Positions 1 through 10,384 are shown, counted from the first letter of the stretch. The stretch: 64,000 nt of DNA from Peribacillus sp. ACCC06369 (GCF_030348945.1 NZ_JAUCEN010000002.1:5084001-5148000), one strand, 5' to 3'. The notes: generated by a model from the sequence alone, not told the origin. Translations and numbers: made by a program.

Positions 1-837
1 CTCTGTCTCTGCATCAGGTGAAAATTCAGCTGTTACGACCGCATCGATAGGCAAATGCAATTTTACGCCTTTTTCTTTTGCGCTTTCGATGAAAGACTTG
101 GCCAATTCTATTTTGTCTTCTTCCAATAAAGAATTACCGATTTCATGACCTTGCGCTTTAATAAATGTATAACCCAGTCCACCACCAATGATCAAGTGAT
201 CGACATTTTCCAAAAGGTTTTCGATAACGCCTATCTTATCCTTTACTTTTGCTCCGCCAATTATAGCTGTAAAAGGACGTTCCGGGTTGAATAACGCTTT
301 TCCTAGCACAGAAAGTTCTTTTTCCATCAGCAATCCGGCAACAGCTGGGAGATGGTGTGCTATTCCTTCAGTTGAAGCATGTGCACGATGCGCAGCTCCG
401 AATGCATCATTTACATATACATCCGCCAGTGCAGCGAATGACTTCGCCAATTCTTGATCATTCTTCTCTTCTCCTGGATAGAAACGAACGTTTTCCAACA
501 ACAGGATCTCGCCATTTTGCATGTTATCAATGATTGATTGAACGGAATCACCGTAAGCTTCCTCAGCCTTTTGCACATCTTTTCCACTAAGTTCGCTTAG
601 TCTTTCCGCAACAGGAGCTAAACGCAATTCTTCAACGACTTGTCCTTTAGGGCGGCCAAGGTGACTAGCTAAAATGACTTTAGCGCCTTGTTCCGTCAGA
701 TAGGAAATCGTCGGAAGTGCAGCTTTGATTCTCGTATCATCCGAGATCTTCCCGTCCTGCATCGGCACGTTGAAATCAACACGGCAAAATACGCGTTTCC
801 CCTTTAATTCAATGTCTCTAATCGACTTTTTATTCAT
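1..837 (-). CDS. pgk: Phosphoglycerate kinase, 3' end outside window
   Basis: Cytosolic glycolytic enzyme that transfers phosphate from 1,3-bisphosphoglycerate to ADP. The first 279 codons are visible; the reading frame runs off the left edge. The N-terminal half carries the family signature RVDFNVP near residue 19, the HLGRPKG substrate loop near residue 59, and the [10 protein letters not shown] segment. The ATG at 837 is preceded by a GGGGG-type Shine-Dalgarno. It lies downstream of gapA on the same strand, separated by a strong terminator and a candidate promoter of its own, so pgk can be transcribed independently of cggR-gapA. Family assignment is secure. Confidence 0.97.
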   Translation of the reverse strand, partial: MNKKSIRDIELKGKRVFCRVDFNVPMQDGKISDDTRIKAALPTISYLTEQGAKVILASHLGRPKGQVVEELRLAPVAERLSELSGKDVQKAEEAYGDSVQSIIDNMQNGEILLLENVRFYPGEEKNDQELAKSFAALADVYVNDAFGAAHRAHASTEGIAHHLPAVAGLLMEKELSVLGKALFNPERPFTAIIGGAKVKDKIGVIENLLENVDHLIIGGGLGYTFIKAQGHEIGNSLLEEDKIELAKSFIESAKEKGVKLHLPIDAVVTAEFSPDAETE

Positions 838-933
838 AATCCAAGAACCCCCTTAGATATTGTTATCATATTTTTGATTCTTTTAGTCAAAAAGGGAGAG
901 GGTAAATATCCCAACTCCCCTTTTCTCTTTTTC

Positions 934-963
934 ATTATAGTCGGTTTCCAGGAAATTATCCAA
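934..963 (-). promoter_or_regulatory. Candidate SigA promoter of pgk
   Basis: On the minus strand TTGGAT (958-963) is followed after 18 bp by a perfect TATAAT (934-939), about 100 bp before the pgk start. It lies beyond the gapA terminator, which would make it the start of a separate pgk transcript. Seen by consensus match only. Confidence 0.5.
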
Positions 964-973
964 AAACAAGAAA

Positions 974-987
974 TGTAAACGCTTGAC
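974..987. promoter_or_regulatory. cre-like site upstream of pgk promoter
   Basis: TGTAAACGCTTGAC resembles the catabolite-responsive element consensus (TGWNANCGNTNWCA), with mismatches at the 3' end. Its centre is about 53 bp upstream of the predicted pgk transcription start, a position used by CcpA for activation of ackA and pta in B. subtilis. Weak match, so function is inference. Confidence 0.3.
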
Positions 988-1044
988 CGATTAATGACTT
1001 ACTAATAATATCATCTTCTGCCAAGTTTTTTTAGAGGTGTGATT

Positions 1045-1074
1045 AAAAAAACCTCACCTTGGTGAGGTTTTTTT
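1045..1074 (-). terminator. Rho-independent terminator of gapA
   Basis: A near-perfect hairpin (AACCTCACC / GGTGAGGTT with a 2-nt loop) is flanked by A and T runs, so it can work on both strands. It lies directly after the gapA stop codon and separates gapA from pgk. Confidence 0.9.
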
Positions 1075-1085
1075 AATTATTCTAA

Positions 1086-2114
<1,029 letters not shown>

Positions 2115-2125
2115 TCACAAATATA

Positions 2126-3160
2126 TTAAGGGGTGTAATTCCCCTGAATTAACTCTTGTGCCGCTGCTTCATCCGTGATCAAAACGGTTGATGAAGGCGC
2201 GCCTTTCATGTAAGAACGGATAGCCTTAGCTTTAGTTTTCCCACCTGCCACAGTTATCACTCGCTTTTCAGGGCTAAGATCATCTAACTGGATGCCGACC
2301 GTCAAAACTTTATGAACGACTTTTCCGTTTTCATCGTAATAATAACCGAATGCTTCTCCTACAGCATTTCCATCTAACAGCTTCTTTAACATTTCTGGCG
2401 GAGAATTTCTTCTCTCTGCCATCGCCATGGCGTCACCAATTCCATGAATGATCATATCAGCAGATTTGATTTGGGAAATCACTTCTTTGATTGCAGGTTC
2501 CTTCATAAAGGAAGCATAAACCTCACCGCTTAATTGATCGGGTACATATAACACTCTGTATGAGGCCTGCGCCTTATGTGCCATTTTTTCGACAATCGTA
2601 TTGGCCTGATTCTGCACTGCTTCACCAATTCCCCCGCGTGCTGGGACAAATGTCAATTTCTTCGATGCTTCATCAGGTGACAGCGAATCAGCCACTTCGG
2701 CCATTGTCGATCCACCAGTGACCGCTATGATATTCTTTGAATTCCATTCTCGTTTCATACGGTTTGCACAAGCTTTACCCAATTCTTTTTTCACCCATGG
2801 GGTCTCGTCACAATTTCCTGAGACAATAATGACCTCGTCCACTTGCAACAAATCCTGCAATTGCCGTTCCATTATGTCTATACCCATTACTTCACGCATT
2901 ATTCCTTCTAACTTATCCAGGATTTCAATCCCTTCATCAGTCAGCGTCATGCCAGAACTGAATATGTTAACCAGGTTCTGACTTTTCAGAAAATCAACCT
3001 CGCTCCTAAGCGTCCGCTCTGTCAAATTAAGGCTCACGGCCAGACTTCGCCTTCCAACTGGCTGCATCATTTTGATATAACGCAGGATATCATATCTTTT
3101 TTGCATAACCATAAGGAAATCAGGTAATAATTTTCTTTGTACCTCGAGTAATGTACGCAT
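2126..3160 (-). CDS. cggR: Central glycolytic genes repressor CggR (SorC family)
   Basis: Transcriptional repressor of the gapA operon, 344 aa, about the usual CggR length. The N-terminal part (about residues 25-75) is a winged helix-turn-helix. The rest is the SorC sugar-phosphate-binding domain with the TGGSTMAEV loop near residue 150, which in the family binds fructose-1,6-bisphosphate. The start is set by AGGAG upstream of ATG at 3160. Its own operator lies 30-65 bp upstream, so autoregulation is expected. gapA follows immediately. Confidence 0.95.
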   Translation of the reverse strand: MRTLLEVQRKLLPDFLMVMQKRYDILRYIKMMQPVGRRSLAVSLNLTERTLRSEVDFLKSQNLVNIFSSGMTLTDEGIEILDKLEGIMREVMGIDIMERQLQDLLQVDEVIIVSGNCDETPWVKKELGKACANRMKREWNSKNIIAVTGGSTMAEVADSLSPDEASKKLTFVPARGGIGEAVQNQANTIVEKMAHKAQASYRVLYVPDQLSGEVYASFMKEPAIKEVISQIKSADMIIHGIGDAMAMAERRNSPPEMLKKLLDGNAVGEAFGYYYDENGKVVHKVLTVGIQLDDLSPEKRVITVAGGKTKAKAIRSYMKGAPSSTVLITDEAAAQELIQGNYTP

Positions 3161-3190
3161 ATTTTAAAACTCCTAAAAAAGGTTGGGTTG

Positions 3191-3226
3191 GACACACAAT
3201 GTCCCACGTAGTCATTTTCTGTCCCA
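3191..3226 (-). promoter_or_regulatory. CggR operator (tandem direct repeat)
   Basis: On the minus strand two copies of GGGAC-N6-TGAC/TGTC occur in direct repeat (TGGGACAGAAAATGAC, then TGGGACATTGTGTGTC) separated by a few bases. This matches the published CggR operator layout CGGGACN6TGTCN4CGGGACN6TGTC. It sits between the predicted transcription start and cggR, as in B. subtilis. Confidence 0.88.
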
Positions 3227-3236
3227 CTTAAAACAA

Positions 3237-3273
3237 AAAAATATTCCTGCTACATATTTTATTCTAGCAGGAA
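3237..3273 (-). terminator. Terminator of the rpoN-glutaredoxin transcript
   Basis: Stem TTCCTGCTA (3244-3252) pairs with TAGCAGGAA (3265-3273). On the minus strand the hairpin is followed by TATTTTTTTG. It ends the upstream transcript while overlapping the -10 element of the cggR promoter. Confidence 0.8.
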
Positions 3274-3289
3274 CGGAATGTTTCTTCAA
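3261..3289 (-). promoter_or_regulatory. Predicted SigA promoter of cggR-gapA
   Basis: TTGAAG (3284-3289), 17-bp spacer, TAGAAT (3261-3266) on the minus strand. The predicted start is about 30 bp before the CggR operator, which agrees with the downstream-operator arrangement known for B. subtilis cggR. The -10 box lies inside one arm of the upstream terminator hairpin. Confidence 0.6.
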
Positions 3290-3302
3290 ATGATTTGAAA
3301 AA

Positions 3303-3563
3303 TTATTTTTCCAAAAGCCTATTTAGAGCTGATTTATCAACATTTCCGAATTGAACGATATCATCTTTCCATTCTACAACAGGGATCATCAAGCCGAATT
3401 TCTCAAGCAAATCATCATCGGTATGGATATCGATTTCCTTATATCCTATGCCTGACTCAAATTTCACTTCTTCAAGTATCTGCTTGGCCTTATCACATAA
3501 TGGACATTTATCCCGACTATATAAAACAAACGCATTTGATTCCAAACCACTCATCCTTTTCAA
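3303..3563 (-). CDS. Small glutaredoxin-like thiol protein
   Basis: An 86-aa protein with a CPLC active-site motif about 20 residues in (RDKCPLCDKAK), then the cis-proline context MIPVVEW near residue 60, the pattern of the glutaredoxin-like DUF836 family. A cytosolic thiol-disulfide role is likely; the substrate is unknown. The frame opens with TTG at 3563, overlapping the rpoN stop as TTGA, which suggests translational coupling. An ATG at 3554 is an alternative; neither has a good Shine-Dalgarno. It lies between rpoN and the terminator before cggR, so it is the last gene of the rpoN transcript. Confidence 0.8.
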   Translation of the reverse strand: MKRMSGLESNAFVLYSRDKCPLCDKAKQILEEVKFESGIGYKEIDIHTDDDLLEKFGLMIPVVEWKDDIVQFGNVDKSALNRLLEK

Positions 3564-4897
3564 TCATATCTTTTTCGTTTAGATGAAGAAGGGATCCCTA
3601 ATTGTTCCCGGTATTTGGCAACGGTTCGACGTGCGAGGATAATTCCATGCTCCTCTTTCAATCGTTCCGCCAAGTCTTGATCCGAAAGCGGCTTTTGTTT
3701 ATTTTCACCATTGATGGCTGCCTGGAGGCTCTTTTTTGCTTGCATGCCCGACATATCCTCATCAAGGCCGACTGACTGTAAAGAAGTAGTGAAAAATATC
3801 CGCATCTCTATCGTGCCAAATGGCGTCTGCACGTATTTCCCTTTAACGGCCCGGCTTACTGTGGACTCATGTATACCAAGCTCATCGGCGACTTCCTTCA
3901 TCGTCATCGGCTTCAAATAGTTCAAGCCATGATGAAAGCACGCCGGCTGTTTTTCGACGATGCATTGAATAACCTTCAGTATCGTTTCTTTTCTCTGTTG
4001 AATCCCTCTAGAGATCCATTGATACTCCTGCCACTTATCCTGGATAAACTTTTGCACTCCCTGGTCCTTATGGCTCTTCATTTGGTTTAAATACCCTTTA
4101 TCCACATTAAGATTGGGAGAGTTGCCGTCATAATTCCCGACAAGCAGTATCCCATCACGAACTTCCACGACCACGTCCGGCACTATATAAGAAGGTTTTT
4201 CCTGAAAAAATAGTGAAGCTGGACGCGGGTTCAACGTCTGGACATAATCAAATACTTCTTGAATCTCCTTCATTGTAACACCGATTTTCTTACTTAAGTC
4301 TTTCCAACGCTTTTCAGCAAAATCGAGGAAATGGTTTTCTATGATCGATTCTGCCAGCTGATTCACCCCTTCTGCTTTTACCTGAAGCAAAAGGCACTCT
4401 TGGAGATTTCTTGCTGCAATTCCATGTGGCTCGAGTTGCTGTAAAATCGAAAGGCTCTCTTCCAACACGACTGAAGAAATTCCTGGAACACATATATCCT
4501 CCAGCTGAGTCCTTAAGTAACCGTTTTCATCAAGATTATGAATTAATAGCAGCATTGCCTTCTGCTGCTCACCGGAAAGTTGCTGGTGATTCACCTGGGA
4601 CATGACATGCTGTTCAAGCGATAGAGTATCCTCACTGATCTGTTCAATCCAATAGTTGGCATCATACGTATTTTTAAGAGTACGTTTACCCTTTTTCCGG
4701 TCAAAGGTTGGCTGAAATAAAGCCGATGTTGGCTGATCTAGGGACAGTAATGGATTTTCCACCATTTTATTTTCTAAGAAAGCCGATAGCTCCTGTGAGG
4801 AGTATTGCAGCAATGTAATAGCCTGCATTAGCTCCTGGGTCATTGCCATCTTTAATGTTTGCTGTTGAAAAAGTCCTGCTTTCATATTCATACTCAT
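3560..4897 (-). CDS. rpoN (sigL): RNA polymerase sigma-54 factor
   Basis: Sigma-54 (SigL) directs RNA polymerase to -24/-12 promoters activated by enhancer-binding proteins. The 445-aa product has the glutamine-rich activator-interacting region at its N terminus (LFQQQTLKMAMTQELMQA), the core-binding domain, a helix-turn-helix near residue 350 (VADELGIHESTVSRAV) and the C-terminal RpoN box ARRTVAKYRE. I place the start at ATG 4897 because GGGGGAGGG lies 8 nt upstream; the ATG 24 bases further out has no such site. Same neighbourhood as B. subtilis sigL (next to clpP). A cre-like site lies in its leader. Confidence 0.95.
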   Translation of the reverse strand: MSMNMKAGLFQQQTLKMAMTQELMQAITLLQYSSQELSAFLENKMVENPLLSLDQPTSALFQPTFDRKKGKRTLKNTYDANYWIEQISEDTLSLEQHVMSQVNHQQLSGEQQKAMLLLIHNLDENGYLRTQLEDICVPGISSVVLEESLSILQQLEPHGIAARNLQECLLLQVKAEGVNQLAESIIENHFLDFAEKRWKDLSKKIGVTMKEIQEVFDYVQTLNPRPASLFFQEKPSYIVPDVVVEVRDGILLVGNYDGNSPNLNVDKGYLNQMKSHKDQGVQKFIQDKWQEYQWISRGIQQRKETILKVIQCIVEKQPACFHHGLNYLKPMTMKEVADELGIHESTVSRAVKGKYVQTPFGTIEMRIFFTTSLQSVGLDEDMSGMQAKKSLQAAINGENKQKPLSDQDLAERLKEEHGIILARRTVAKYREQLGIPSSSKRKRYD

Positions 4898-5226
4898 CGA
4901 TTCATCCCTCCCCCACTCCATTTTACATTATCAGGAGAAAATTCTACACAAAAACCCATGAAAACGCTTACGTTTTTTTCTGAATAGTGTATTTGTTTTA
5001 AATACTATATGTTAGAAATGCAATTTTCACAACTACTTTTATTGAAAAATCACCATTTTTCAAAGGTGTGGGCGAATTTTTTCCAAAGAAAGCTGACATA
5101 GCAAGATTCGATGGAATTTTACGGAAATCGAGTAAATCCATCAAAAACCGCAAGAACCCAATTGATGCGATCTTTTAAAAATGGCCAATAAAAAATCCCC
5201 CACTTTATTAAGCAGAAGATTGGTAA
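4898..5226. other. Intergenic region rpoN to tRNA-Arg
   Basis: About 330 bp without a convincing gene. It holds the cre-like site at 4959-4972 and AT-rich sequence in which no clean -35/-10 pair for rpoN could be fixed. No repeat or hairpin of note. Confidence 0.6.
4959..4972. promoter_or_regulatory. cre site in rpoN leader
   Basis: TGAAAACGCTTACG matches 13 of 14 positions of the catabolite-responsive element consensus. It is about 62 bp upstream of the rpoN start codon. B. subtilis sigL is known to be repressed by CcpA through a roadblock cre, so a conserved function is plausible. Confidence 0.6.
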
Positions 5227-5298
5227 TGCCCTCGGCAGGAATCGAACCTGCATTTCAAGCTTCGGAGGCTTGCGTTCTATCCGTTGCACTACGAGGGC
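5227..5298 (-). tRNA. tRNA-Arg (CCG anticodon)
   Basis: Cloverleaf on the minus strand: acceptor GCCCTCG (5298-5292) pairs with CGAGGGC (5234-5228). The anticodon stem is CAAGC/GCTTG around loop CTCCGAA, giving anticodon CCG that reads CGG Arg codons. The T arm contains GGTTCGATTCC. The 3' CCA is not encoded. B. subtilis carries a tRNA-Arg at the same place between clpP and sigL. Confidence 0.95.
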
Positions 5299-5506
5299 GT
5301 AATAGAAAATATTTTTTCGACAGACTTCATTATATGATAGAATCCCATCCTTTGCAAGGGTTATCAGGTTTAAAACTTCGCCTTTTGGGTATTATGGGTA
5401 ATGTGGAAATTCATCCCTGTGCGGCATAATATATAAAGCAATCTATCAGGAAGGAGCCTTGGCCAGAAAATTGTCGAACAAATTATCCATTATAGGGTTT
5501 GTTTTG

Positions 5507-5546
5507 TTTGACCTAAATTGACCAAAAAGTGTATCATACATACATA
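5507..5546 (+). promoter_or_regulatory. CtsR box and promoter of clpP
   Basis: 5507-5523 on the reverse strand reads GGTCAATTTAGGTCAAA, the tandem heptad recognised by the heat-shock repressor CtsR. Its right half supplies the -35 TTGACC (5518-5523). A weak -10 TACATA follows after 17 bp. The operator therefore overlaps the -35, giving class III heat-shock control of clpP. Confidence 0.8.
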
Positions 5547-5587
5547 AAGAATTTAAATGATTCTCTTAATCGAAGGAGGAAATGAAC

Positions 5588-6196
5588 ATGAATTTAATTC
5601 CTACAGTTATCGAACAAACAAGTCGTGGGGAGCGTGCCTACGATATTTACTCCCGTTTATTAAAAGACCGGATCATTATGCTAGGAAGTGCAATTGACGA
5701 TAATGTTTCCAACTCAATTGTAGCTCAATTACTATTTTTAGAAGCAGAAAATCCTGAAAAAGATATCACTCTATATATCAACAGCCCCGGTGGAAGCATC
5801 ACTTCCGGTATGGCCATTTACGATACTATGCAATATATCAAACCTAATGTATCCACTGTATGCATCGGTATGGCTGCTTCCATGGGTGCATTCCTATTGG
5901 CAGCTGGTGAAAAAGGCAAACGTTATGCGTTGCCAAACAGTGAAGTCATGATTCACCAACCACTTGGAGGAGCTCAAGGTCAAGCTACTGAAATTGAAAT
6001 TGCAGCCCGCCGTATCCTTCACTTGAAAGATAAACTGAACCAAATATTAGCAGAACGTACTGGTCAACCTATTGAAGTCCTTCAAAGAGATACGGAGCGT
6101 GATAACTTCATGACTTCCGAAAGGGCTCTTGAATATGGATTGATTGACAAAGTAATCACACGCAGCGCTCTTGATGATAAAAAAGACTCTAAATAA
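5588..6196 (+). CDS. clpP: ATP-dependent Clp protease proteolytic subunit
   Basis: Serine peptidase of 202 aa that forms the tetradecameric barrel used with ClpC, ClpX and ClpE. The catalytic triad members Ser98 (GMAASMG) and His123 (MIHQP) are present. The start at ATG 5588 is preferred because AGGAGG lies 9 nt upstream and the product then begins [10 protein letters not shown] as in relatives; an in-frame ATG 6 bp earlier is too close to that site. It is the only plus-strand gene in the first 20 kb and has its own CtsR-controlled promoter and terminator. Confidence 0.97.
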   Translation: MNLIPTVIEQTSRGERAYDIYSRLLKDRIIMLGSAIDDNVSNSIVAQLLFLEAENPEKDITLYINSPGGSITSGMAIYDTMQYIKPNVSTVCIGMAASMGAFLLAAGEKGKRYALPNSEVMIHQPLGGAQGQATEIEIAARRILHLKDKLNQILAERTGQPIEVLQRDTERDNFMTSERALEYGLIDKVITRSALDDKKDSK

Positions 6197-6213
6197 TAAT
6201 TATTATACAAAAA

Positions 6214-6254
6214 GGCTCCGGAAGTCGTCTTAAGCGACTTTCGGAGCTTTTTTC
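6214..6254 (+). terminator. clpP terminator (bidirectional)
   Basis: GCTCCGGAAGTCG pairs with CGACTTTCGGAGC around a short loop, followed by a run of T. An A run precedes it, so it can also stop minus-strand transcripts. Confidence 0.9.
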
Positions 6255-6270
6255 TTAATCTGAAGAATAC

Positions 6271-6308
6271 AAAAGAAAAGGATGCACTTTTAGGCATCCT
6301 CTTCTTTT
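6271..6308 (-). terminator. crh operon terminator
   Basis: A long hairpin in which AAAAGAAAAGGATGC pairs with GCATCCTCTTCTTTT. On the minus strand it follows the crh stop codon and continues into a T-rich tract. Confidence 0.8.
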
Positions 6309-6564
6309 AACCCTCTTGCTGAACGAACTCTTCCAATGCCTCTAATGCTTCTTTTTCATCGCGTCCTTCGACGATTAACTTCACGGACACGCCAGAACTG
6401 ATGGCAAGGCTCATTAATCCCATTATACTTTTTGCATTCACTTTCTTTCCTTCTTTTTCAAGAAAAACATCTGAATGAAAGCGGTTAGCTTCTTGTACAA
6501 AAAGAGCCGCCGGCCGGGCTTGTAAACCCGTTTTCAATTTTACCTCAACTTGTTTTTCCACCAT
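6307..6564 (-). CDS. crh: Catabolite repression HPr-like protein Crh
   Basis: An 85-aa HPr paralogue that acts as a CcpA corepressor when phosphorylated by HprK and also binds GlmR and other partners. The key diagnostic is residue 15: Gln (GLQARPA) replaces the PTS-phosphorylated His of HPr, while the HprK target Ser46 is kept (AKSIMGLMSL). That separates Crh from HPr. It is the last gene of the yvcI-rapZ-glmR-whiA-crh operon, the order known in B. subtilis; hprK is also in this window. Confidence 0.96.
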   Translation of the reverse strand: MVEKQVEVKLKTGLQARPAALFVQEANRFHSDVFLEKEGKKVNAKSIMGLMSLAISSGVSVKLIVEGRDEKEALEALEEFVQQEG

Positions 6565-6584
6565 CTTGATCTCCCCTGTTAGCT

Positions 6585-7538
6585 TTATTTTTTCGCAGAA
6601 ATAGCCTCTCCCCCACGGAGCCTGTCAGCTATTTCATCAATCTTTCGCAATCTGTGATTAATTCCGGACTTACTGATGTTTCCTCCGGATACCATTTCTC
6701 CAAGTTCCTTTAAGGTTATATCCTGAAATGCTATCCTAAGCTCCGCAATTTCCCGAAGCTTATCCGGTAAAATGCTTAGTCCCACCGTATCCTCAATGTA
6801 ATGGATATTTTCAACCTGGCGCAATGAGGCACCAATCGTTTTGTTCAAATTGGCTGTTTCACAATTCACAAGTCGATTCACTGAATTACGCATATCACGG
6901 ACAATCCGTACATCCTCGAACCTTAATAAAGCTGAGTGGGCACCAACTATACTTAAAAACTCGGCAATCTTTTCGGCTTCTTTCAAATAAATGATGTACC
7001 CTTTTTTGCGTTCAAGTGTCTTGGCCTTCAAGCCAAACTTATTCATTAGCTCACAAAGGGCATCATTGTGCTCTTTATAAAGTGAGAAAATCTCAAGGTG
7101 ATAGGAAGACGTTTCCGGATTGTTTACCGAACCCCCCGCAAGAAATGCACCTCTTAGGTATGAACGCTTACAGCATTTCTTCCCAACAATAGTATCGGAT
7201 ATGGCATGGAGAATTTCAAAGCCATCGCCTAAAATTTCCAAATCGGTTAAAATCCGCTGCCCTCCTGATGACATCCTGACAATATAAACATTATTCTTTT
7301 TAAGCTTCATCTTTTTACGGACCAAAAGCTCGACCTGGACCTCATAACTTTTTTTCAGCAGCGTATATATCCTTCTGGCAATCGCAGCATTTTCAGTTTG
7401 AATATCCACAACAAGCTTCCGATTAGAAAATGAAAGGGATCCGTTCATCCGGATAAGCGCACACAATTCCGCTTTTCCGCAGCAATCCTTTCCCTCTAAT
7501 GTAGTAAGCTCTTTTTTAGTTTCTGAAGCAAAAGACAT
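6585..7538 (-). CDS. whiA: DNA-binding protein WhiA
   Basis: A 317-aa protein with an N-terminal LAGLIDADG-homing-endonuclease-like fold ([14 protein letters not shown] near residue 130) and a C-terminal helix-turn-helix ([21 protein letters not shown]). In Bacillus it influences cell division and chromosome segregation; in actinobacteria it is a sporulation regulator. Start at ATG 7538 because GGGGGTG is 7 nt upstream; a TTG 15 bases earlier would overlap that site. It lies between glmR and crh. Confidence 0.95.
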   Translation of the reverse strand: MSFASETKKELTTLEGKDCCGKAELCALIRMNGSLSFSNRKLVVDIQTENAAIARRIYTLLKKSYEVQVELLVRKKMKLKKNNVYIVRMSSGGQRILTDLEILGDGFEILHAISDTIVGKKCCKRSYLRGAFLAGGSVNNPETSSYHLEIFSLYKEHNDALCELMNKFGLKAKTLERKKGYIIYLKEAEKIAEFLSIVGAHSALLRFEDVRIVRDMRNSVNRLVNCETANLNKTIGASLRQVENIHYIEDTVGLSILPDKLREIAELRIAFQDITLKELGEMVSGGNISKSGINHRLRKIDEIADRLRGGEAISAKK

Positions 7539-7605
7539 CCATTTCACCCCCAATCGAACGCAGGTAATCTATTTTTATCAATCAAAAAACCGTCCCCGCT
7601 TATAT

Positions 7606-8592
7606 CTACGGAACTATGTGGCTTTTTGTTTCATTTACAAGCATATTATAAAGCAAATCCGCCACTTTTTTCGTGTCATGGCGTATTACATTCCCTTCAT
7701 AGCTGAAAATGCGTTCTTGTATGATCTCAAGACCCATTCTTTTCAAACTTTCCACATCATACATAACCGGTTTAGCATATTCAGCTTGATAACGTTGCTG
7801 AATTTCGGTTGGTATTTCTTCATTATTAACAAGTATCCTGTCAATATATGCATTCCCCATATGGTCATATATAGCTTTTATATGATCGCTCGCACTATAA
7901 TCCAGCGTCTCGCCGGCTTGTGTCATCAAATTGCAAATGTACACCTTCTTAGCCTTGGAACGGGCAACTTCTTCTCCTAGACCCGGGACAAGTAAGTTAG
8001 GCAGAATGCTAGTATATAAGCTTCCTGGACCGATGACAATTAGATCTGCCTGCTTGATTTCCTGGAGAGTTTCACTGAGCGGCTTTATATGTTGAGGAGA
8101 CAGAAATACTTTTTTTATTTTCTTTCCTGAAAAGGGAATCTTGGATTCTCCAGTAACAACCGTTCCGTCATCCATCTTCGCATGAAGAACCACGCTTTGG
8201 TTGGCAGCCGGAAGCACTTTACCGCGGACATTAAGGAATTTACTCATTTCCTGGATTGCATGGACAAAATCCCCAGTCAACGAGGTCATAGCCGCAAGTA
8301 TCAAATTCCCCAGCGAATGCCCGGACAGCTCATTTTTACTTTGAAAGCGATGTTGAAACATTTGTTCAACAAGAGGCTCTACATCCGATAACGCAGCCAG
8401 CACGTTACGGATATCACCTGGCGCGGGGATATCCATATCCTCGCGAAGGCGACCTGAACTTCCACCATCATCAGCTACCGTAACGATTGCCGTTATATCA
8501 ACTGGATGTTTCTTTAAACCCCTCAACAAAACAGGAAGGCCAGTTCCCCCTCCGATGATTACAACCTTAGGTTGTTTCTTATTATCTAACAT
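7606..8592 (-). CDS. glmR (yvcK): Gluconeogenesis/cell wall regulator GlmR (YvcK)
   Basis: A 328-aa CofD-like protein that binds UDP-GlcNAc and stimulates GlmS to direct carbon to peptidoglycan; needed for growth on gluconeogenic carbon sources. N-terminal glycine-rich loop [15 protein letters not shown] (about residues 13-27), then [11 protein letters not shown] and a second [15 protein letters not shown] motif typical of YvcK. It overlaps the end of rapZ by 11 bp, indicating translational coupling. Confidence 0.95.
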   Translation of the reverse strand: MLDNKKQPKVVIIGGGTGLPVLLRGLKKHPVDITAIVTVADDGGSSGRLREDMDIPAPGDIRNVLAALSDVEPLVEQMFQHRFQSKNELSGHSLGNLILAAMTSLTGDFVHAIQEMSKFLNVRGKVLPAANQSVVLHAKMDDGTVVTGESKIPFSGKKIKKVFLSPQHIKPLSETLQEIKQADLIVIGPGSLYTSILPNLLVPGLGEEVARSKAKKVYICNLMTQAGETLDYSASDHIKAIYDHMGNAYIDRILVNNEEIPTEIQQRYQAEYAKPVMYDVESLKRMGLEIIQERIFSYEGNVIRHDTKKVADLLYNMLVNETKSHIVP

Positions 8593-9481
8593 CTGCTTTC
8601 CCCTTACTTTTTTCGATATCGCGATGTGATACTTGAACCCTGTAATCTTTTTTGAAGTGGTTTGAAATATACTCCGTCAATGCTACAGAACGATGCTGAC
8701 CGCCTGTACAACCAATCGCAACAACAAGCTGTGCTTTTCCTTCACGTTTATAATATGGAAGCATGAAGGCAAGCAGATCTGTCACCTTTTCCAAGAACTT
8801 TTGAGTCTCACTCCATTTTAAAACGTAACTCGACACTTCCTGTTCCAAACCAGTCTTTGGCCTCATATGGTCAATATAATATGGATTTGGCAGGAAACGT
8901 ACATCAAACACAAGGTCAGCATCTATGGGCAGACCATGCTTGAATCCGAAGGACATGACATTGACTGTAAAACCTACACTTTTATCCGCAGAAAATTCAG
9001 AAGCGATTTTCTCCCTCAATTCGCGCGGTTTAAGTTGTGAAGTATTAAAAATCAACTGAGCCCTTCCCTTCAATTCGTCCAAAAGTTCCCGTTCCATTTT
9101 AATGCCTTCCAATGGCCGACCTAATGGAGCAAGAGGATGGGTCCTTCTCGTTTCCTTATATCTGCGTACCAAGGAATCATCATCCGCTTCAAGAAAAAGG
9201 ATTCTTGGTGATACTGCAGCTGTATCCGTTAAATTATCCAGTGCAAGAAATAAGGAATCAAAAAACTCCCTCCCCCTCAAATCCATGACAAGGGCCACTT
9301 TATTCATCTTATTCCCAGAGTCCTTCATTAACTCCAAAAACTTTGGCAATAGTGTGGGCGGCAAATTATCGACGCAAAAAAAGCCGAGGTCTTCAAAACT
9401 TTGAACCGCCACTGTCTTACCTGCTCCTGACATTCCGGTAATGATGACCAATTGCGTTTCACTCATCTGCCCTGTACTCAT
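8582..9481 (-). CDS. rapZ (yvcJ): RNase adapter / nucleotide-binding protein RapZ (YvcJ)
   Basis: A 299-aa P-loop protein with Walker A GMSGAGKT at about residues 15-22, then the family-typical [10 protein letters not shown] segment and a C-terminal [15 protein letters not shown] phosphate-binding motif. In E. coli RapZ controls GlmZ; in B. subtilis YvcJ hydrolyses GTP and affects competence. GGCGGAG precedes the ATG. Second gene of the operon that begins with the Nudix gene. Confidence 0.95.
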   Translation of the reverse strand: MSTGQMSETQLVIITGMSGAGKTVAVQSFEDLGFFCVDNLPPTLLPKFLELMKDSGNKMNKVALVMDLRGREFFDSLFLALDNLTDTAAVSPRILFLEADDDSLVRRYKETRRTHPLAPLGRPLEGIKMERELLDELKGRAQLIFNTSQLKPRELREKIASEFSADKSVGFTVNVMSFGFKHGLPIDADLVFDVRFLPNPYYIDHMRPKTGLEQEVSSYVLKWSETQKFLEKVTDLLAFMLPYYKREGKAQLVVAIGCTGGQHRSVALTEYISNHFKKDYRVQVSHRDIEKSKGKADVR

Positions 9482-9525
9482 AGTTCTCCGCCCCCATGTA
9501 TAACAATCTTTTTTATAAGTGAATA

Positions 9526-9984
9526 TTAACCTGGATCCAATCGATAAGAGAGTAACTTAAACTCAGGCGTATAGGTAAACGTTCCATAAATGATTCCTCT
9601 TCCATGAACCATATAGTCCAGAATGTGAAAATCACCTTCAGCCATCATCAGGTTTTTAACATCTTCAACCGGATGCCAGCTTAGTTCCCCTTCTTCACAA
9701 ACATCCACATTGACACCATCGGAATCCGTTGCAAAGAAAGTGAACATCATCCATTCTGACAAAACTTTATCCCCGTCCTTCATAATGAAGGTGAAAATAC
9801 CTTTGATGGAAGGGTTTTTTAAATAAACGCCTGTTTCTTCGCGATATTCTCTAATACAGGCATCACGTACAGATTCTCCAGGTTCCATCTTGCCGCCTGG
9901 AGCTACCCACCATCCGCGTCTAGGTTTTTTCAATAAGAGGATTTGATCATCCTTAATCAATACACAGTTTGTGACACGTTGCAC
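9526..9984 (-). CDS. yvcI: Nudix hydrolase YvcI
   Basis: A Nudix pyrophosphohydrolase of about 152 aa. The box [18 protein letters not shown] followed by REETGV fits GX5EX7REUXEEXGU. B. subtilis YvcI belongs to this family and heads the same operon. I choose GTG 9984, which has GAGGTGA 5 nt upstream and gives a product starting near QRVTNCVLI as in relatives. The frame is open to a GTG at 10029, but there GGAGG abuts the start codon directly, leaving no spacer. Confidence 0.85.
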   Translation of the reverse strand: MQRVTNCVLIKDDQILLLKKPRRGWWVAPGGKMEPGESVRDACIREYREETGVYLKNPSIKGIFTFIMKDGDKVLSEWMMFTFFATDSDGVNVDVCEEGELSWHPVEDVKNLMMAEGDFHILDYMVHGRGIIYGTFTYTPEFKLLSYRLDPG

Positions 9985-10174
9985 GTTCTTCACCTCAATT
10001 GGCCTCTGCTCGACTATAGAAACCTTCACCCTCCGTGTTGAAGAGATTCAGTTCATATCCTTAAACCGCCGCAAGATTTCCATTTGGCGATTTACAAATG
10101 CTAATAGTTCAAACAAGTTGTATTTTACATCTTCTTACCTTTATGAAAGATATATATGTTTAGTATATCTTATC

Positions 10175-10203
10175 ATTATACTATCTTTGAAATGAGCTAA
10201 CAA
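10175..10203 (-). promoter_or_regulatory. SigA promoter of yvcI-rapZ-glmR-whiA-crh
   Basis: On the minus strand TTGTTA (10198-10203), 17-bp spacer, perfect TATAAT (10175-10180), about 190 bp upstream of the yvcI start. Confidence 0.7.
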
Positions 10204-10384
10204 TAAAGTAAACTTCCTGCATTGGCCGAATATTCATTCGCAAGGAAGTACGGAGTAAGTCTTCATCTCCTGCTTAACTCCTATTCTTCTCCACTTTCCC
10301 TCCCTAAATGCAAAAGGCTGGCTTACTTCACATTAAAAGTTATCACCTAAAAATTGGTACGAAATATACAGGTCTTAAAGCAGG

